Shown here: positions 1 through 13,780 of the stretch, in pieces
How positions within the stretch are numbered: position 1 is the first letter of the stretch
How the letters are laid out: every line of letters begins with the position of its first letter
NCBI GenBank assembly: GCA_030522415.1
Contig: CM060121.1
Coordinates: 16,532,142-16,596,141, forward strand
DNA: 64,000 nucleotides
DNA from: Channallabes apus
Lineage: Eukaryota > Chordata > Actinopteri > Siluriformes > Clariidae
Direction: 5' to 3'
The notes under the pieces: generated by a model
What the model saw: only the letters and a program-made list of their open reading frames with translations
What the model was told of the DNA's origin: nothing
The model's database searches: none
Translations under genes and position numbers: made by a program

Positions 1-165
1 TTATTACCCAAACATATTTAATCAATAGTATAAGAATTAAAACATCTTTTGTTGGCCAGAATAAACGGGTAGTAAGCTATGCTCTTACTAACCCTTGTTG
101 TTTTCTTTTTTAATAACAATAAGCACAAACAGAATGAAGGAAGAGAAATACAAAAGACGAAAGCA

Positions 166-529
166 TTATGTGGGAGGAGTATCAACTTCTTGTTCAGCCT
201 TGGTTGGGATTCCTGGGCTGGTCAGTGTGTGAGCTGTGAAGGTCGGCGTTGAAGTAGGAGTAGACACTGCTGGGCATGGTATAGGTACAGATGCAGGGTT
301 AAGACTCAAGGCTGAGGTGGGGGTAGGAGCTTTAGTAGCTGTAGTAGTAATAGAAATGGAGGTAGTAGCTGAGGTTTGCTTTTCAGGAACAGCCATGCCA
401 GATTTGGCTGGAGTGTTATTTGCGGTGGGAGCTGGCTTGTTGTAGTCAAGTTTCAGAATGTGCTGCTGCAGGTGCCTGATCCAGTCCTCCTGCACTGACA
501 GAGGGCCATGAAACTCCACATCACAAAAC
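166..529 (-). CDS. wiz: WIZ last coding exon with C-terminal finger and stop
   Basis: Together with exon 14 (1148-983, ending KIYSLKCR) it forms a C-terminal zinc-finger-like motif CRFCDVEF...[15 protein letters not shown]. The two cysteines fall on either side of the intron. A Thr/Pro/Ser-rich tail ends at a TAA or TAG-type stop at 166-168. The remaining 165 bases to the left edge are AT-rich, presumably 3' UTR; I saw no canonical polyadenylation signal there. Confidence 0.88.
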
Positions 530-3500
530 CTGAGAATGAGATGAATCTCAGTTTTATTTGTTTAGTCAGAAATATGATTATGCGGGGAAGTCAATGACTT
601 GGTCATCATTGGTCAAAGCTTATATGGAAGTCCTTTGCTGACAGAGGAAGCCTGAGAGGTCAAATTGTATGCTAGGTGTACGTATGTATACAGATGGGTC
701 ATATAGAACATCAACAAATTAAATGTCATCCTTACTTTTAGACACGTAAAGGTTATCGCTACAGGAAATAAAGTCAAAAAATGTAGAAATCCTTTTAGAA
801 AGAAAAATATCTTCATGGGATTTTCATTAGATGCATGACCTAATCATCAAAAATAAAAATAAAATAAAGAATTCCATATTGTGACTTGTTTTCGAGGTGC
901 TCTGTAGACATGGACAAACTGCAAACAAAATGCCTCCACCACCTAGTGGCAGAGACCTAAGGATATTGTAGCTACAACTCACCGGCACTTGAGAGAGTAG
1001 ATTTTACCCACAAGTTTGACCAGAGAGGTGGAAGGGGGCTTTGGCACAAGGGCAGGAACAGTACTAGAGCGAGGTGGTTTGGGAGGACAGCTTTCTCTCT
1101 CCCCACCATCAACATGTGAAGGATGTTTCAGAGGTCGTCGCTCAATGGCTAGAAAAAAATGAGTAGAAATGAGAATATTAGTTAAAAAGCACTACAGCAT
1201 GGTTCAGGCACAGGCAGTAGAGGTATTTTTAAATATCTTGTCCTCCTATTATCAACTCCATACTGTATGTACACGTACAAGCAAATGTGTTTCAAATGTA
1301 AAAAATAAAGACATAGCTGATCTGTTGTAAATGAAACCCAAAACCTAGGTGGTTTTAATTTTAATGGTTTTAATGTTATGGCTGAACATTCCTGGTTGCA
1401 CTACTGCAATTTTTAATGTATACTGTAGTACACAGATATGAAAGGGAAATGATTAAAAATCACTATATCTGCCAAGATACTGTAAGAACAGATTACTTTC
1501 CAAGTCTGGTTCCTCTAAATGTTTCCTCCTCATATCGTCAGGGAGTTTTTTTCTTTCCATCATCACCTCTGGCATGTTCATTAGAGACACACTTAAAATG
1601 TATAGCTGAAATTTATTTACTTCTGTGAATTTATGTGTCAATGTCCATTGTTAAAATTATTATTCAAATCAATTCAATTTTATTTGTATAGCGCTTTTAA
1701 CAATTGACATTGTCGCAAAGCAGCTTTACACAAACAAGAATTATTAAAGTTTGTATGAAATGTGAATGTGTATGAAAAAAATTGATGAGACTTTTTCAAA
1801 TAAAATTTTATTGAATTAAAATATTATAATATGAAATATTAAAATAGGATTGAACTTGTGGAAGCGAAGTGCAATGCCAAAAAATCATTGCTGTTCCTTT
1901 TTTCCAATTTGGTCTAAGAACAAAAAACAATGCATTGTCAAATGCAATTTGTTTTTCTACTAAACAGAAGAGAACATCTGTAACAGTATACTGTATCACT
2001 CAAGTTTTCTTACCTCGTGTCACCCGGACATTAAGTTCACTCCGAGCCACTTGACCATGTGGAAGTGCACTGCTAGACTGATGTCCCCTATCCTGGGTAC
2101 TGATGCCATGGTGAAATGAGGCGCCGTTTCGTTTTTTTACCTCTACTGCCTGTGATAATGAACTCCATGAACTGTTCATGATCTGTCGTTCAACAGTCTT
2201 TCCATGGGACAGTGTTAAAGATGCCCACTGGGCTGCTGGCTGCTTCTGTTATACAGCGGACACAAAGTCTGAATCAGATAAATATGAGAAAGAATACCTT
2301 TTCTTTGCAAAATAATTATAGCGAACAAATGGGCTGCGGCGAAGCCTGTAGTGCAGATTCATTTTAAATGCTCACTATGATGCTGGATTAAGTCAAACAA
2401 AAGTTTTTAAATGATGCAGCAATGTGCCACTAAATTTCCCTAATCCACTTATTCAGAATCTTCACAAGACCTTGCCAGATTAACAGAATATTAGTGGACA
2501 ATTATTGACATTCCCAGCGAAGAAACAAGGATAACACATTCATCAATACTGTTTTTATTCATGCATCATATTACCTTCTTTTGGGCAACATGCCCATGTG
2601 ATAGGTAGCTACGGTGCAGCTCAGCCACTGTTTGGGGCCGGCTGCGCATCCAGGCACTCAATGTCTCAATGGGTGAACCGTTCACAGACCACTCTGTCAC
2701 ACCAAATTGTCGCAAATGAGCCCGAGCATGGCTGGCCAATGCCTTCCGGTTCTCAAAGGCAAAACCACACAACTCACAGCTAGCATCTAAGCAAAGACAT
2801 AGAAAAATCATAAACCCGAGAGTATTTAAGGACATGAATCTGAAGATTGTAAAGCTCCATAAATATATGCATGAATCCTTTGTTTAATATAAAATTTTAA
2901 ATACTGTAGAAGCGTAATATAAAGAAGAACATTTTGAGCAATCAAATGCCAATTAAAAAATAAATAAATAAATAAAAACATTCTTACCCATGCGCCCTAC
3001 CCCATACTTGTCTGTGGAGGTTCTTCCTTTAAATGAAAAGTCCTGTGGTGGGGGCGAGAACGTTTTTGACTGGGTTGGTGGTGACCTTCGGCCAAGGTGG
3101 CCTTCAGTTCCCAGCAATCTCTTCCCAATAGGTTTCATACCAAGAAATTTCCCTACTAAAGGGGTAGTTGATAGCCCAGTGGGCCCAAATCCATGCTTTG
3201 GGAGGCGTGAGCTGGAATGGGGCAGGTTAATAGGTGCTTTTGGTGAGACTCTGGATGACTGATACCCTTGACTGTCCCAGGGAAAGCTGCTGTCTTGGTA
3301 TGGTTCCTCTTTCACACCTAACCCAGCAGATGCCGGCATGGTACCCTGATTCCTCATTATCTCCCACAGTGTATCAATAGGTGAGCCATTGACAGACCAT
3401 TCGGTGATACCCATGTGGCGTAAATGTGAGCGGGCATGACTAGAGAGGCCTTTGCGGTTCTCAAAATACTCGCCACAGTACTCGCAACGGATATCACGAG

Positions 3501-6500
3501 GCGGTTCTCTCTCCTGGGTCATTACTGCAAAAATTAATGACAAGAATACACAATAACATAGCAATATGTTTAAAATAGACAGCAGCACTTATTAATTAAG
3601 AATGCTGCCGTGCCACATCTCCACTGTGCGACATATTTATTTCATTATGTCATTTCATATTTTATACTATTCAAAAAGGTAAATACATCACAAATCTATT
3701 ACTTACATAAGTTGACGGGACGCCCATTATCTGAGCTCATCCAGCTCGGATGCAGTGACTCAGAGCTATATCCTTCATGCCCCTCTCCAGTCACAGTAAC
3801 TTCCACCTGCTCTGGTTCGGGTTTGGGCTTGACCATTAATACTGTTGAGGAGGTACTGGTGACAGGTGCTGATACAGCCATCTTGGCTGGCTGGTGTTGA
3901 TTGAAAGAGAATGTCTGATGGCCTAGGACCCCTCTTTGTGCAGTAGAATACCGGTGTAATGTCCGGGGTCCTGGGCTTGGAGAGGATGAGCAAGTTTTCA
4001 AGGGTTTCAGGGGCATGACGCATGGCAAACCTCGGCGAGTTATGAGGTCACGTAGTGTGTCGATGGGCGAGCCGTTCACAGACCATTCAGTAATGCCCAG
4101 CTGACGCAAGTGAGAACGGGCATGACTGGAGAGGCCTTTGCGGTTCTCAAAAAGCTCACCGCAAAACTCACAACATACATCTTTCATTGGTTCAGCTAGA
4201 ATTATAAAGATAAAAAAGGAAGCTGACATTAATACAAGCAAGACCAGTCTTTCTACCTAAATTAACAATTACAAAGGTATTTATGAAGACATTTTAATAG
4301 CCTGTTATGAAGTTCCCCAGTTTCAGTGCCAAACGACCCTCAATTCCAACTGTCTATTTACTCTCATAATTTTCTGAGATTATTAAAGATTCAAGATTTC
4401 AAGTTTATGAAAAGCTGAACATTTCCAAACAGAAACTGTCTTTTACAAGAGTACTTTCATATACAGAAAAATAAAAACACAATATAATGTATCAAGTCAC
4501 CTAGAGGAATGGACATCATCTCCCTGCTACTCAGACGGAAGACCTGCTGTGAAGAATGTTTTAGCTTCTTAATGGGTGGACTGTGCAAGGTGTGGGTGGA
4601 GGAAGAAGTAAACGAGGAGGTAGCTTTGGAGCCAACACCACTTTGTAATGATGCATTCTTTAATAGGACAGGGTTAGAGAGGAAGGGCCTCTTGGAAGCA
4701 GAAGTAGGTGTGGATGTGGCAGGAGAGGGAGGAGCTGCGTTGTGTCCATGGACTCTCAGGTCCTCCGGGCTGTCAGAGCGGAAGGAAGTAATTCTGCGCT
4801 TGAAGTCATCAGTGAGGATGAGTGTATTGAGCAGGTCAATAGGTGACCCCTTGGACTCGGAGTATTCAACGCCAAAATGACGCAGGTGAGCTCGTGCATG
4901 ACTTGACAGGCCCTTGCGCGTTTCAAACCAGGCACCGCATAGCTTGCATATGATGTCTGTGTTAGAATCCATATCCATTGCTAGGAGCAGAGGGGAAAAT
5001 AGCATTTTCAAATTTTTTATTTTAAACAATTAAATTGCTAATTTTATTGGCCATAAAAAGTCATTCATTAAAAAAAAAAAAAAAAAAAGATATCTTAAGA
5101 TGTATGAAACTCTAATCTATACATGGATTGATCGAAATCTCTTCTCTGGTCAGATTTGAGTGATGACCATGCAGCTTGAATACTTTCTTTGACTTTTAAG
5201 AAAAATTACAGACTCATCAGACTACTCTACTCTGCATTGTTTAATTTTATAGTGTTAACATTTGTATTTCTACATGCAAACTGCTTATATAGCTGACTAA
5301 TTTTCCCTTACTTCCTTTATAATGTAAATTGTTATATACCCATGCATAGTTAAATACCCCGTTTTCTTACTGAGATTAAGAGGAGCCTCGGTTTCTTGTG
5401 GTGCCCAGAGTTGTCTGGATGAGCTGGTGGACAAGGCTGAATTGTGAGCCCTTGACATAGTTCTGTGCTCATGGGAGCGCAGTGGGGAAGACACGGGCAG
5501 CAAGGAGGAGATTGGCGCCTTCCTTAGCACTGGGGACGGGGAAGCAGACAGAGAGTGTGAGGGGGATGGAGACCTCCCAAATGGAGATGATGGCTGCAAG
5601 CCAGATGGTGAGGGGCTGCTTCGGGAAGGCGGAGATTTTGCTACAGTACACAGAAGTGAGAGTGGTTTAATGTCTTGTGGCTCATCTTCAAACTCTGTGT
5701 TCCTGCTGGGGCTTGGCAAAGCAACACAGAAAGCATGACTGGGAGTGCTTTTGGGTGATGGTGATGGTGTTGGTGACCGTGATGGGGATGAGGCAGGTAA
5801 ATGGGAGTCAGTGGCCTCCTTGGTTATCTTGTAGAGGAGATCTCTAGGTGCACCACTGCCTTCAGATACGCTCGCACCTAAGTGGAACAGATGAGAGCGA
5901 GTGTGGCTAGCCAGAGCTCTCCGTGTCTCAAACAGGGCACAGCAGACCTTACACTTCAGCAAACTGGAACCTGGAGAAAATTATGATAGTCAAACAAATG
6001 AGTAATGTCAAGATTTTCTTGTTTAGAACATGCAAAATGGATACATAAGGAAAGACAAAATACATTATATCTTAGATGATAATTAAACAGACTTATACAA
6101 ATATTTTTATGTCATAACTGCTAATGTTAATTTCCTATTAATGTAAACATCACACTGAAGAAGTAGGCTGAGGTAATCACACCTTTTGGCTCAGTCTCAT
6201 CTTCAGCAGCTGAGCTGTTTGGGCTGGAGCTAAACTCATCCTGAAGTTGCATTTTTTTATCTTCTTCCCTCTTCTTATTTCCACCTACAAATTAACATAC
6301 ACAAAGGTTTTTAAAAAATAAACCCAATGAGATGCTGTACACATCATGGATAATGGCTCAATAATTATCCTGAAGCAAAAAGGCATTAAGAAAATTAATT
6401 TAGCCAACCAACAGAAGGACTGCACACCAGCCTACTTTTACTACGTGAAGTACAATTACTGATGATAAATTAGTCGAAATAATTCAGCTGCCCTACTATT

Positions 6501-9500
6501 GAGGGATTAATTAATGACATCATATACAACTACTTATAAAATAGTAATATTACATTATCTTAAACTATGCCACTACAAAACATTATTTGAACCACTTTGA
6601 AAGTAATAGGTAGTAATGTAAATCCTGAGAGTTTAAAGGGATAATTATGGTACTTAAATCGACCTCTGGACAATATTTAATGAATCTTTTGCAATATTTA
6701 TATATTCCTACCTCGACCATAGACAAACACATGTACATGGGCTTCAACCTGAAATAATAACATCACTGATTCCATTAAAGCTGATCAGATTATATTTAGC
6801 ATTAACCTTTTAACTACAGTGGAACCTTGGACTGCGAGTAACCTGGACTGCAAGCGTTTTACAAGACGATAAATTTTTTTTATACATTTTAACTTGATAC
6901 ACAAGTGAGGTCTTGACATACAAGTACGCATGCGCTGTGTCTGCCGAGCACCACGTGATCACAACTGAGCCAATGGTTCTTCTCTCTCACGCAAAAAGGG
7001 ATTATTGGTAATCGTCTCCCTTGCTCAGTCTCAGTGCACGTGCGCCACTCATTGAGTCAACATCCGTGCGTGCGTGTACTCTTTACTATAACATTGTGAC
7101 CATCTGTGAGGTAGGAGTGTCTATGTTTTACATGTGGGCGTTGCACAAGACCACATGTCCACATCTACATCCATTATTGGTGCGCAAACTTGAATACCGG
7201 CGCGCTAGTGATAGTACGGTAGCTCACGTTGACCAAAACACAAAAGAAAACGCGTTTTGGAAAAAAAATATTCGGCAATCACAGACATTCGCATTCAGAC
7301 AGGATTAGATTTCTCAGAGGACCTCCGAGTTTGCTGAAAAACAGTAGGTAATTTGCTATGGAATTTTTACAGAGGTCGTGTGAGAGAAAGACAGACATGG
7401 CAGATTCGGAGGGGATTAAAATCACAAAGTACGGCTGTGGAACAGAAATTTCTCTAATGGCCCATCCGAATCGGGCTAAATACATCCAAATTGTGTTTTA
7501 TTTCCATACAACTAAATATTCATTTTTGTTAATTCCCTCTTAGTATTACATCATTGTAAAGCATGAATTATTCAAATGTAAAATTAAAGTGCACAATCTG
7601 CTAATGTTTACTACCGATGTTAATAAGTAACCCACACCTTATCATTGTGCAAACAAAAAATTTGTTTCATTGTATTAAATGAGGTTTATTTTGTATTAGT
7701 GAAAACTGTTAAGTCATTTATCATGTACAGAATAAAACAGCTAAAAATAGCAACCTGTAATTTTAAAACCCTTAACAGTAAAAACAAGAAAAACAATAAG
7801 AAGAGAAAGAATTTATAGCGACTCTGAACAAAGTTATGTATTGTTGAGAAAAAGTGAGGGGAAAGATGGAATAATCAGGTAAAAGAAGGAAAATATGCTG
7901 AACATTACAATCACTAACAAAGTTCTGTTGTGTTAAAAAATTATTTTGAATTCACCATGACCTGTTTCTCTAGATAAAATATTATTTCACAATTTTTTTC
8001 CAGAAGTACATTAAGTTGTAATGTTGAAGCAATTTATGTATAAAATTTAATAGTTCTATTTTTATTCTGCATCTTAAATCACAATTTACTCACTGTCATT
8101 CACTTATTGTTTATACTGCTTTATCCTGTAAAGATTTAATGGGGCACATCCTGGACGGGGTGCCAATCCATCGCAGGGCACACACACATTGACACACTAT
8201 GGGCAATTTGGGAATTAGCATAATATACATGTCTTTGGACTCCGGGACAAAAGCGGAGTATCCAGAGGAAACCCACCAAGCACGGGGAGAACATGCAAAC
8301 TTCATTCACACAAAGCCGAGGTGGGTATCGAACATGGACCCTGGAGGTGTAAGGTCGACAATGCTAAACACTAAGCAAATGTATTTTAAAAATATGAAAG
8401 CTGGATTCGAAAAGAGTTTTAGGCTTGTTTTTCCCTGCAGCTCTGTCCACAAACATGAGGTTTACCCGCAGATCCTGATGCCTTTGTGCTACCATTACCT
8501 GCGAATTGAGTGTGCGGTAAACTTGCTGCCACTCCTCACGCTGCTTCAATGTTTCAGCAGTCCCTACTTCGTATGTGCTTTTGCCGTAAACACTTTCAGT
8601 TGCTGTGAAATCAGCCTGATGTACCAGGTTTTGCCACAGACAATGCTGCCCACTGTTACATATGATAAGGAACACCGGTGACACAATCATAGTATGATGT
8701 AAACGTTGGTAATGGCCAGTGACACGCCCATAGAATGACATCAAAGCTACGCCACGCAATCATAAAATACAATTTTATGTATAGATGTCATCATCATCAG
8801 ATGTGTGTTAACACCATCAGGTAGGAATTTTTGGTGTTTATGTATTTTTTCTCCGATATTTGGAGTATGTCTAGTAAATATTACATTTCTTAACATACGT
8901 GTAAAAGAAAAATTTAATTCTAGAATTAATTAGTTAAATAATAATTAAATTAATTAATTACTACTTTACCTTTTTAGGTGAAAAGCAAGGATGGATTTTT
9001 TTTGTAATAACTTAAAGGAAGCCACTTTTGAAATAATAACATTTGGTTCACATAAATGTTGGACTTTGGAGCAATGGAAATATTTGGTCATGTGGTCTGA
9101 TGAGTACAGATTGATTCTATTCCAGAGTGATGCACATGTCAGGGTAAGAAGAGAAGTGCTTGAAGCGATGGAGGCAGTGTTATGATCTGAGGTTGATTCA
9201 CTTGGTCAGATTGATTCAGTCTCAATATCAGGTGGTAATAAAATGAAGTCAGCTGATTACTTGAATCCACATCAATGGATTTTTTTCTTCCCTGATGACA
9301 TGGTCATATTCCAGGACGCAAATGAATCATTTTCACACATGAACTGTCCACCACAATCAAAGCTAGCACCCATTGAACAAATTCTTAGTGTGTGACCGTT
9401 TTATGGCCAGACATATTTAAATCTTAAAATATTACCATCAACAAGCCGTTTGGAGGTTTTGCATCCCACATAATGCAACTTTCATCAAGATAATGAAACA

Positions 9501-12500
9501 TACCATAGATACAGATAAGTATCTATCCAATGACGGAAAGTTCAAAGCACTTTTTTGTAAGTCACTCTGGATAAGAGTGTCTGCCAAATGCTTAAATGTA
9601 TATGGACTGTAGTACAGATCTGCCATTAAATTGTTGCTGAAGAAATTAGTTGTTTCCTGGCAGCCATTTCCAAATTCTAACCCTAATGTACTATTCTAGG
9701 AATAAAAAGGAGCTGTATGGTGGATCAAGTTAAGAATGGTGGACAAAGATCTCTCTATAAAAGTCTCTGAAGTTGTTAGGCATAAAGGAAGCACCTAGTA
9801 TTACATCAAAGCCATTAGTCAAATATTCAAATATTGATCCCTGGACCAGATCATTCACGTTTAATTAATTCTTTCATTTGCTAAAAATATTTTATCATGG
9901 TCACTGTGGGTGAGGCAGGAATACACCATGGATGGGACTTGCGGACATCAAGTACACACACATTCGCACACTCATTCACACATGTCGTCAATCCACCTGC
10001 TCTGGGAGGTGTGAAGAAAGTACTAAATGCTACAAGAAGGAGAACTCCTGTGAAAATCCACACGCAAAGCAACATGAGCTCAAGATCAAACCCCAAGCCC
10101 CATGAGCCATAGGGGGGAAATGTTACCTGCTACAAAACAAGGCAACACTTGTGTTTTAAAGGTTTATATTTTTGATAATTCTACTATCAAAGTTATCTCT
10201 AAAAACACCCTGTAGTGGTATAAAGGCAGCAAGAAGATCTGTAGTTGGTGCTTTCCACTACTTTTTGTGTCCATGTCAAAGCATGAAGATTTGAGTAAAA
10301 GCAGAGAGCACTATTAAACACATGACATCAATTATATGAACTGAGTCTTATTGTGGAGAAAGGACACTCAAACTTGGTGCCAAATAAACCCAGGATGAGA
10401 TAGTCTGTGTTGCTTTTAGAGTAAGATCTTAGCTTAAACAAAGTACAGAAGCACATGTGGCTTTACTATGTGTAAAGATCCAGTACACTCACCCTCAGCT
10501 CCACCATCATTCTGGCTCTCTCTCCAAGGCTGAGTTGGAGATGTATGTATCTTCAGCACTGGTTCTGAAGTTCCAATTTCTACATCATTTACTAACATGG
10601 ACTCCTCTTCTTCTTTACATGGTTTCTTGTCCTCAGAGTTTAAAGCAGGGGTAATGGATAAAGCAAGGTCGGGCCGCTTAGAGAAGAGCTCACGAAGGAC
10701 ATTAATGGGTGAAGCAGTGACCTCCCAGTTGGTGATGCCGAAGTCTCGTAGGTGTGCACGAGCATGACTGGAAAGGCCGGCCCTGGTGTCAAAGCCAGCA
10801 TTGCAGAACTCACAGTGCATCACACTGAAGGTCGCTGGGTCAAAGTTAGCAACTGGTCATGGGGCAATCAGAAGAACAGGGCCAGAAACAGAAGGATACA
10901 GAAGCAAAAACTAAAACCAAACCTCAAAAAAAAAAAAAAAAAAAGAAAAAGCTCACCTAAATATAAGGTGTCTGAAAATTATCTTTACAACTTTGATAAT
11001 TCGTGAAAAACATATAAAATATATTGTATATTAATTTGTATTTAAAAAATGTATACAAACAAAATCAAAACCTGTTTAAATATGAACACCATTAGTGAAG
11101 CTCAAGAACATGAAGGTGATATTCCAAGTGCTGCCATGTACACTGAAACATATCCACAGCAATCCTTTCAACAGCTGTGGTTCTTGCCTTGAGATCATCA
11201 CTGTCTGTCACACCAATGCCATCACCCCAAAAAAAGTCATTGCAATTGCAAAAAAAAGTAAAGAATGCCACCTCTATGGCCAATCCAGCTGCCTGTTTGG
11301 GAATGTCTAATTCAGAGCTTAGATTTATTAGATAGAATTAGATAAGATAGAATTCAGAGATAACCAAGGACCAGTGTGACAGGATCAGAGGAACAATCCC
11401 AGTATTTCTACAGTTCCTGGCTGTCATTTTATGTAGCATAAAAATTGTAAAGATTGTTTTCAGACACCCTGTACGTAGTGGCAGAAATCAAAGTGCATCA
11501 ACTCTATCATTATGCCTTTTTAAAGATCAGGACTTCGATACTATGAATTTCTGGCATCAAATAATACAAACGCAATAAATTACATTCATTATATTTTAAA
11601 TATAATTGTCAGAAAGTGGCAGAGAGGGCATGAGTGAGTGTGGAGTATAAGGAAGGGAAGGAGTCATAGAGAACAAGCAGGTAACAAGTGAGTGTCTACA
11701 CCTGTGCTCAATTAAAGAGAACAATGTATATTCTGTGTTGTAGTTGGGAGAAGGAAGATAAAAATCCCAGATGAACAAGATCCAATGACCTAGACTGTGT
11801 ATGGAATGTAAACAGTGGAAATGCTGTCTTTGTGCATTTTAGTGAAATAAAACATTGCTCAAAATCTTATGATTGTAAATGAAGTAACCTGTGTCACTCA
11901 GATGCCGTCCTCCCACATCCCCACTCCTCGTACCACCCACATAATAAAAACAAATAATTGAACATTGGTAACTGGTTAACCTTACCTTTTTTCTTCTTCT
12001 TTTGGTAGGAGAATTTCTTCTCAATGGCATTGACCTCTTCCGGGGATATGAAATGTCTAACTTTGTAACTGACTCCAACTCTGTTCAGGTGCCCCCTAAT
12101 ATGATTGGCTAGTCCAATTCCGTTATCAAAACAGTCTTGGCAGTAGGGACATTTCTTTTCTACAGTCTTCAACAAAATGCCCTCATCATCTTCCTCATCC
12201 TCCTCTTCAGTTAAAATATCAAGAAGATGGTTGATACTATCCTCATCCTCTTCTTTGTCACTGGAATTATCCTTTTGATCATTCATCCTTTCATCATCTT
12301 CGTCATTGTTGTGATCTTCGTCATTGTCATCGTAATCATTAGGTTCATTATCATCATTACCATTTTCATCAGTGGTGTTTTTGCTACATTCATCCTTTTC
12401 ATCAGGTGGTGTCTCTTCTTTTGTATCTTCTTTTAACTCCTCACTGGTCTTTTGTGAAGCAGAGTTGTTGAGGTCTAATGCTAGAGCAGATGTTTCCTCT

Positions 12501-13749
12501 CCTAAAAGAGAGAAAGTGGTCAGTTACGTGAAGAGCAGAATTACTAAAGCACTGTTCTTATAGCTCAGTAGTGGCATACCTCTCATAAATACCTGCTTTT
12601 ATTGCAACCAACCTTTTTTGCAAAACCTCATAAGTTATTACAATTTTTTAATTCAAGGTCTTCTTAGATGATCACAATTTTTTTATTATTCCTGTTTGAC
12701 TAGCACTTTGACTAGGCCTTCTAATCGGGTGGTGGGTGGTTGGATTCAGAGGTGAACTTGCTGGTGTGTTTTGCATCATTGTCCTTCTGTATAATCCCTA
12801 TGCTTGAACTTGAGGTCACAAAATGATGGGTTGACATTCCTTGAGCAATGTCTGTTAGAGTGCAGAATTCACTGGTTCCAGCAAACATGTTGGTTCTTTT
12901 TGGTCACTAGTGGCTTTCTTCTTGGAACTCCCTCATGAATGCCATTTTGCCCAGGCTCTTTCTTACTGTTGAATCATGAACACTGACCTTAACTGAGGCA
13001 AGTGAGGCCTGTAGTTCTTTAGATATTGTTCTTGGTTCTTTTATAAGCTTCTGGACGAGTCAAAGTTGTGCTCTTGGAATAATTTTGGTATGCCGGCCAC
13101 TCCTGAGAAGGGTCACCACTGTTCCAAGTTTTCTGACTGGTTCTGACTTGTTTTCTGGTGGTTTGCTAGAGACCCAAAGCCTTCAAGCTTTATAACCATT
13201 TCCAGACTGATACATGTCAATTTCTCATCTCATCTCTTCCTTAGATCATCTTTCTTTAGATCAGTTAATCATGGCATGAAATATTTTAGTGTCCTCCACT
13301 TTGCCAGAGAGGATAATTTTAAGTGATTTCTTGATTTAACAGGTCTGGCAGGCCTGGTGTGGCCTCAGCTTTCCAAATACAGTGGAACCTCGGAGTAACG
13401 CAGTTTACAAGTGTTCCACAAGACGAGCAAAGATTTTTTATCATCGTGTAGTATCATGTAGCATGCATGCGCTTCTTGTTTTGATGCCAAGCGTCACGTG
13501 ATCACAACTGAGCCAATGGGTTTTCTCTCTCTTGCGCTGCGGAATTGTGGGTAATCGTCTCCCCTGCTGTGGGTAATTTTCTCTTTAGTGCGCGTCTCTC
13601 ACTGGTATAATCAACATCTTGTATGCCTGCACTGATTGCTATAACACTGTGACCACATGTGTGCGCGTAAAAAAAAGGTTTTATTTTGTGTCTGTATGGG
13701 TGTGTGTAAAGCAAAAGCAAGTCTCATTAGAGAGGTTAAAAATCCATTT

Positions 13750-13780
<31 letters not shown>

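Noticed and set aside
5482..5670. Plus-strand 62-codon frame
   Set aside because: Antisense of WIZ exon 8, Ser/Pro-rich coding strand.
8364..8759. 131-codon minus-strand frame
   Set aside because: No family resemblance; lies in a dispersed repeat and is better explained as part of it.
12227..12436. Plus-strand frame encoding a very hydrophobic Ile/Val/Phe-rich peptide
   Set aside because: It is the antisense of the WIZ acidic tract (GAT/GAA codons read backwards).
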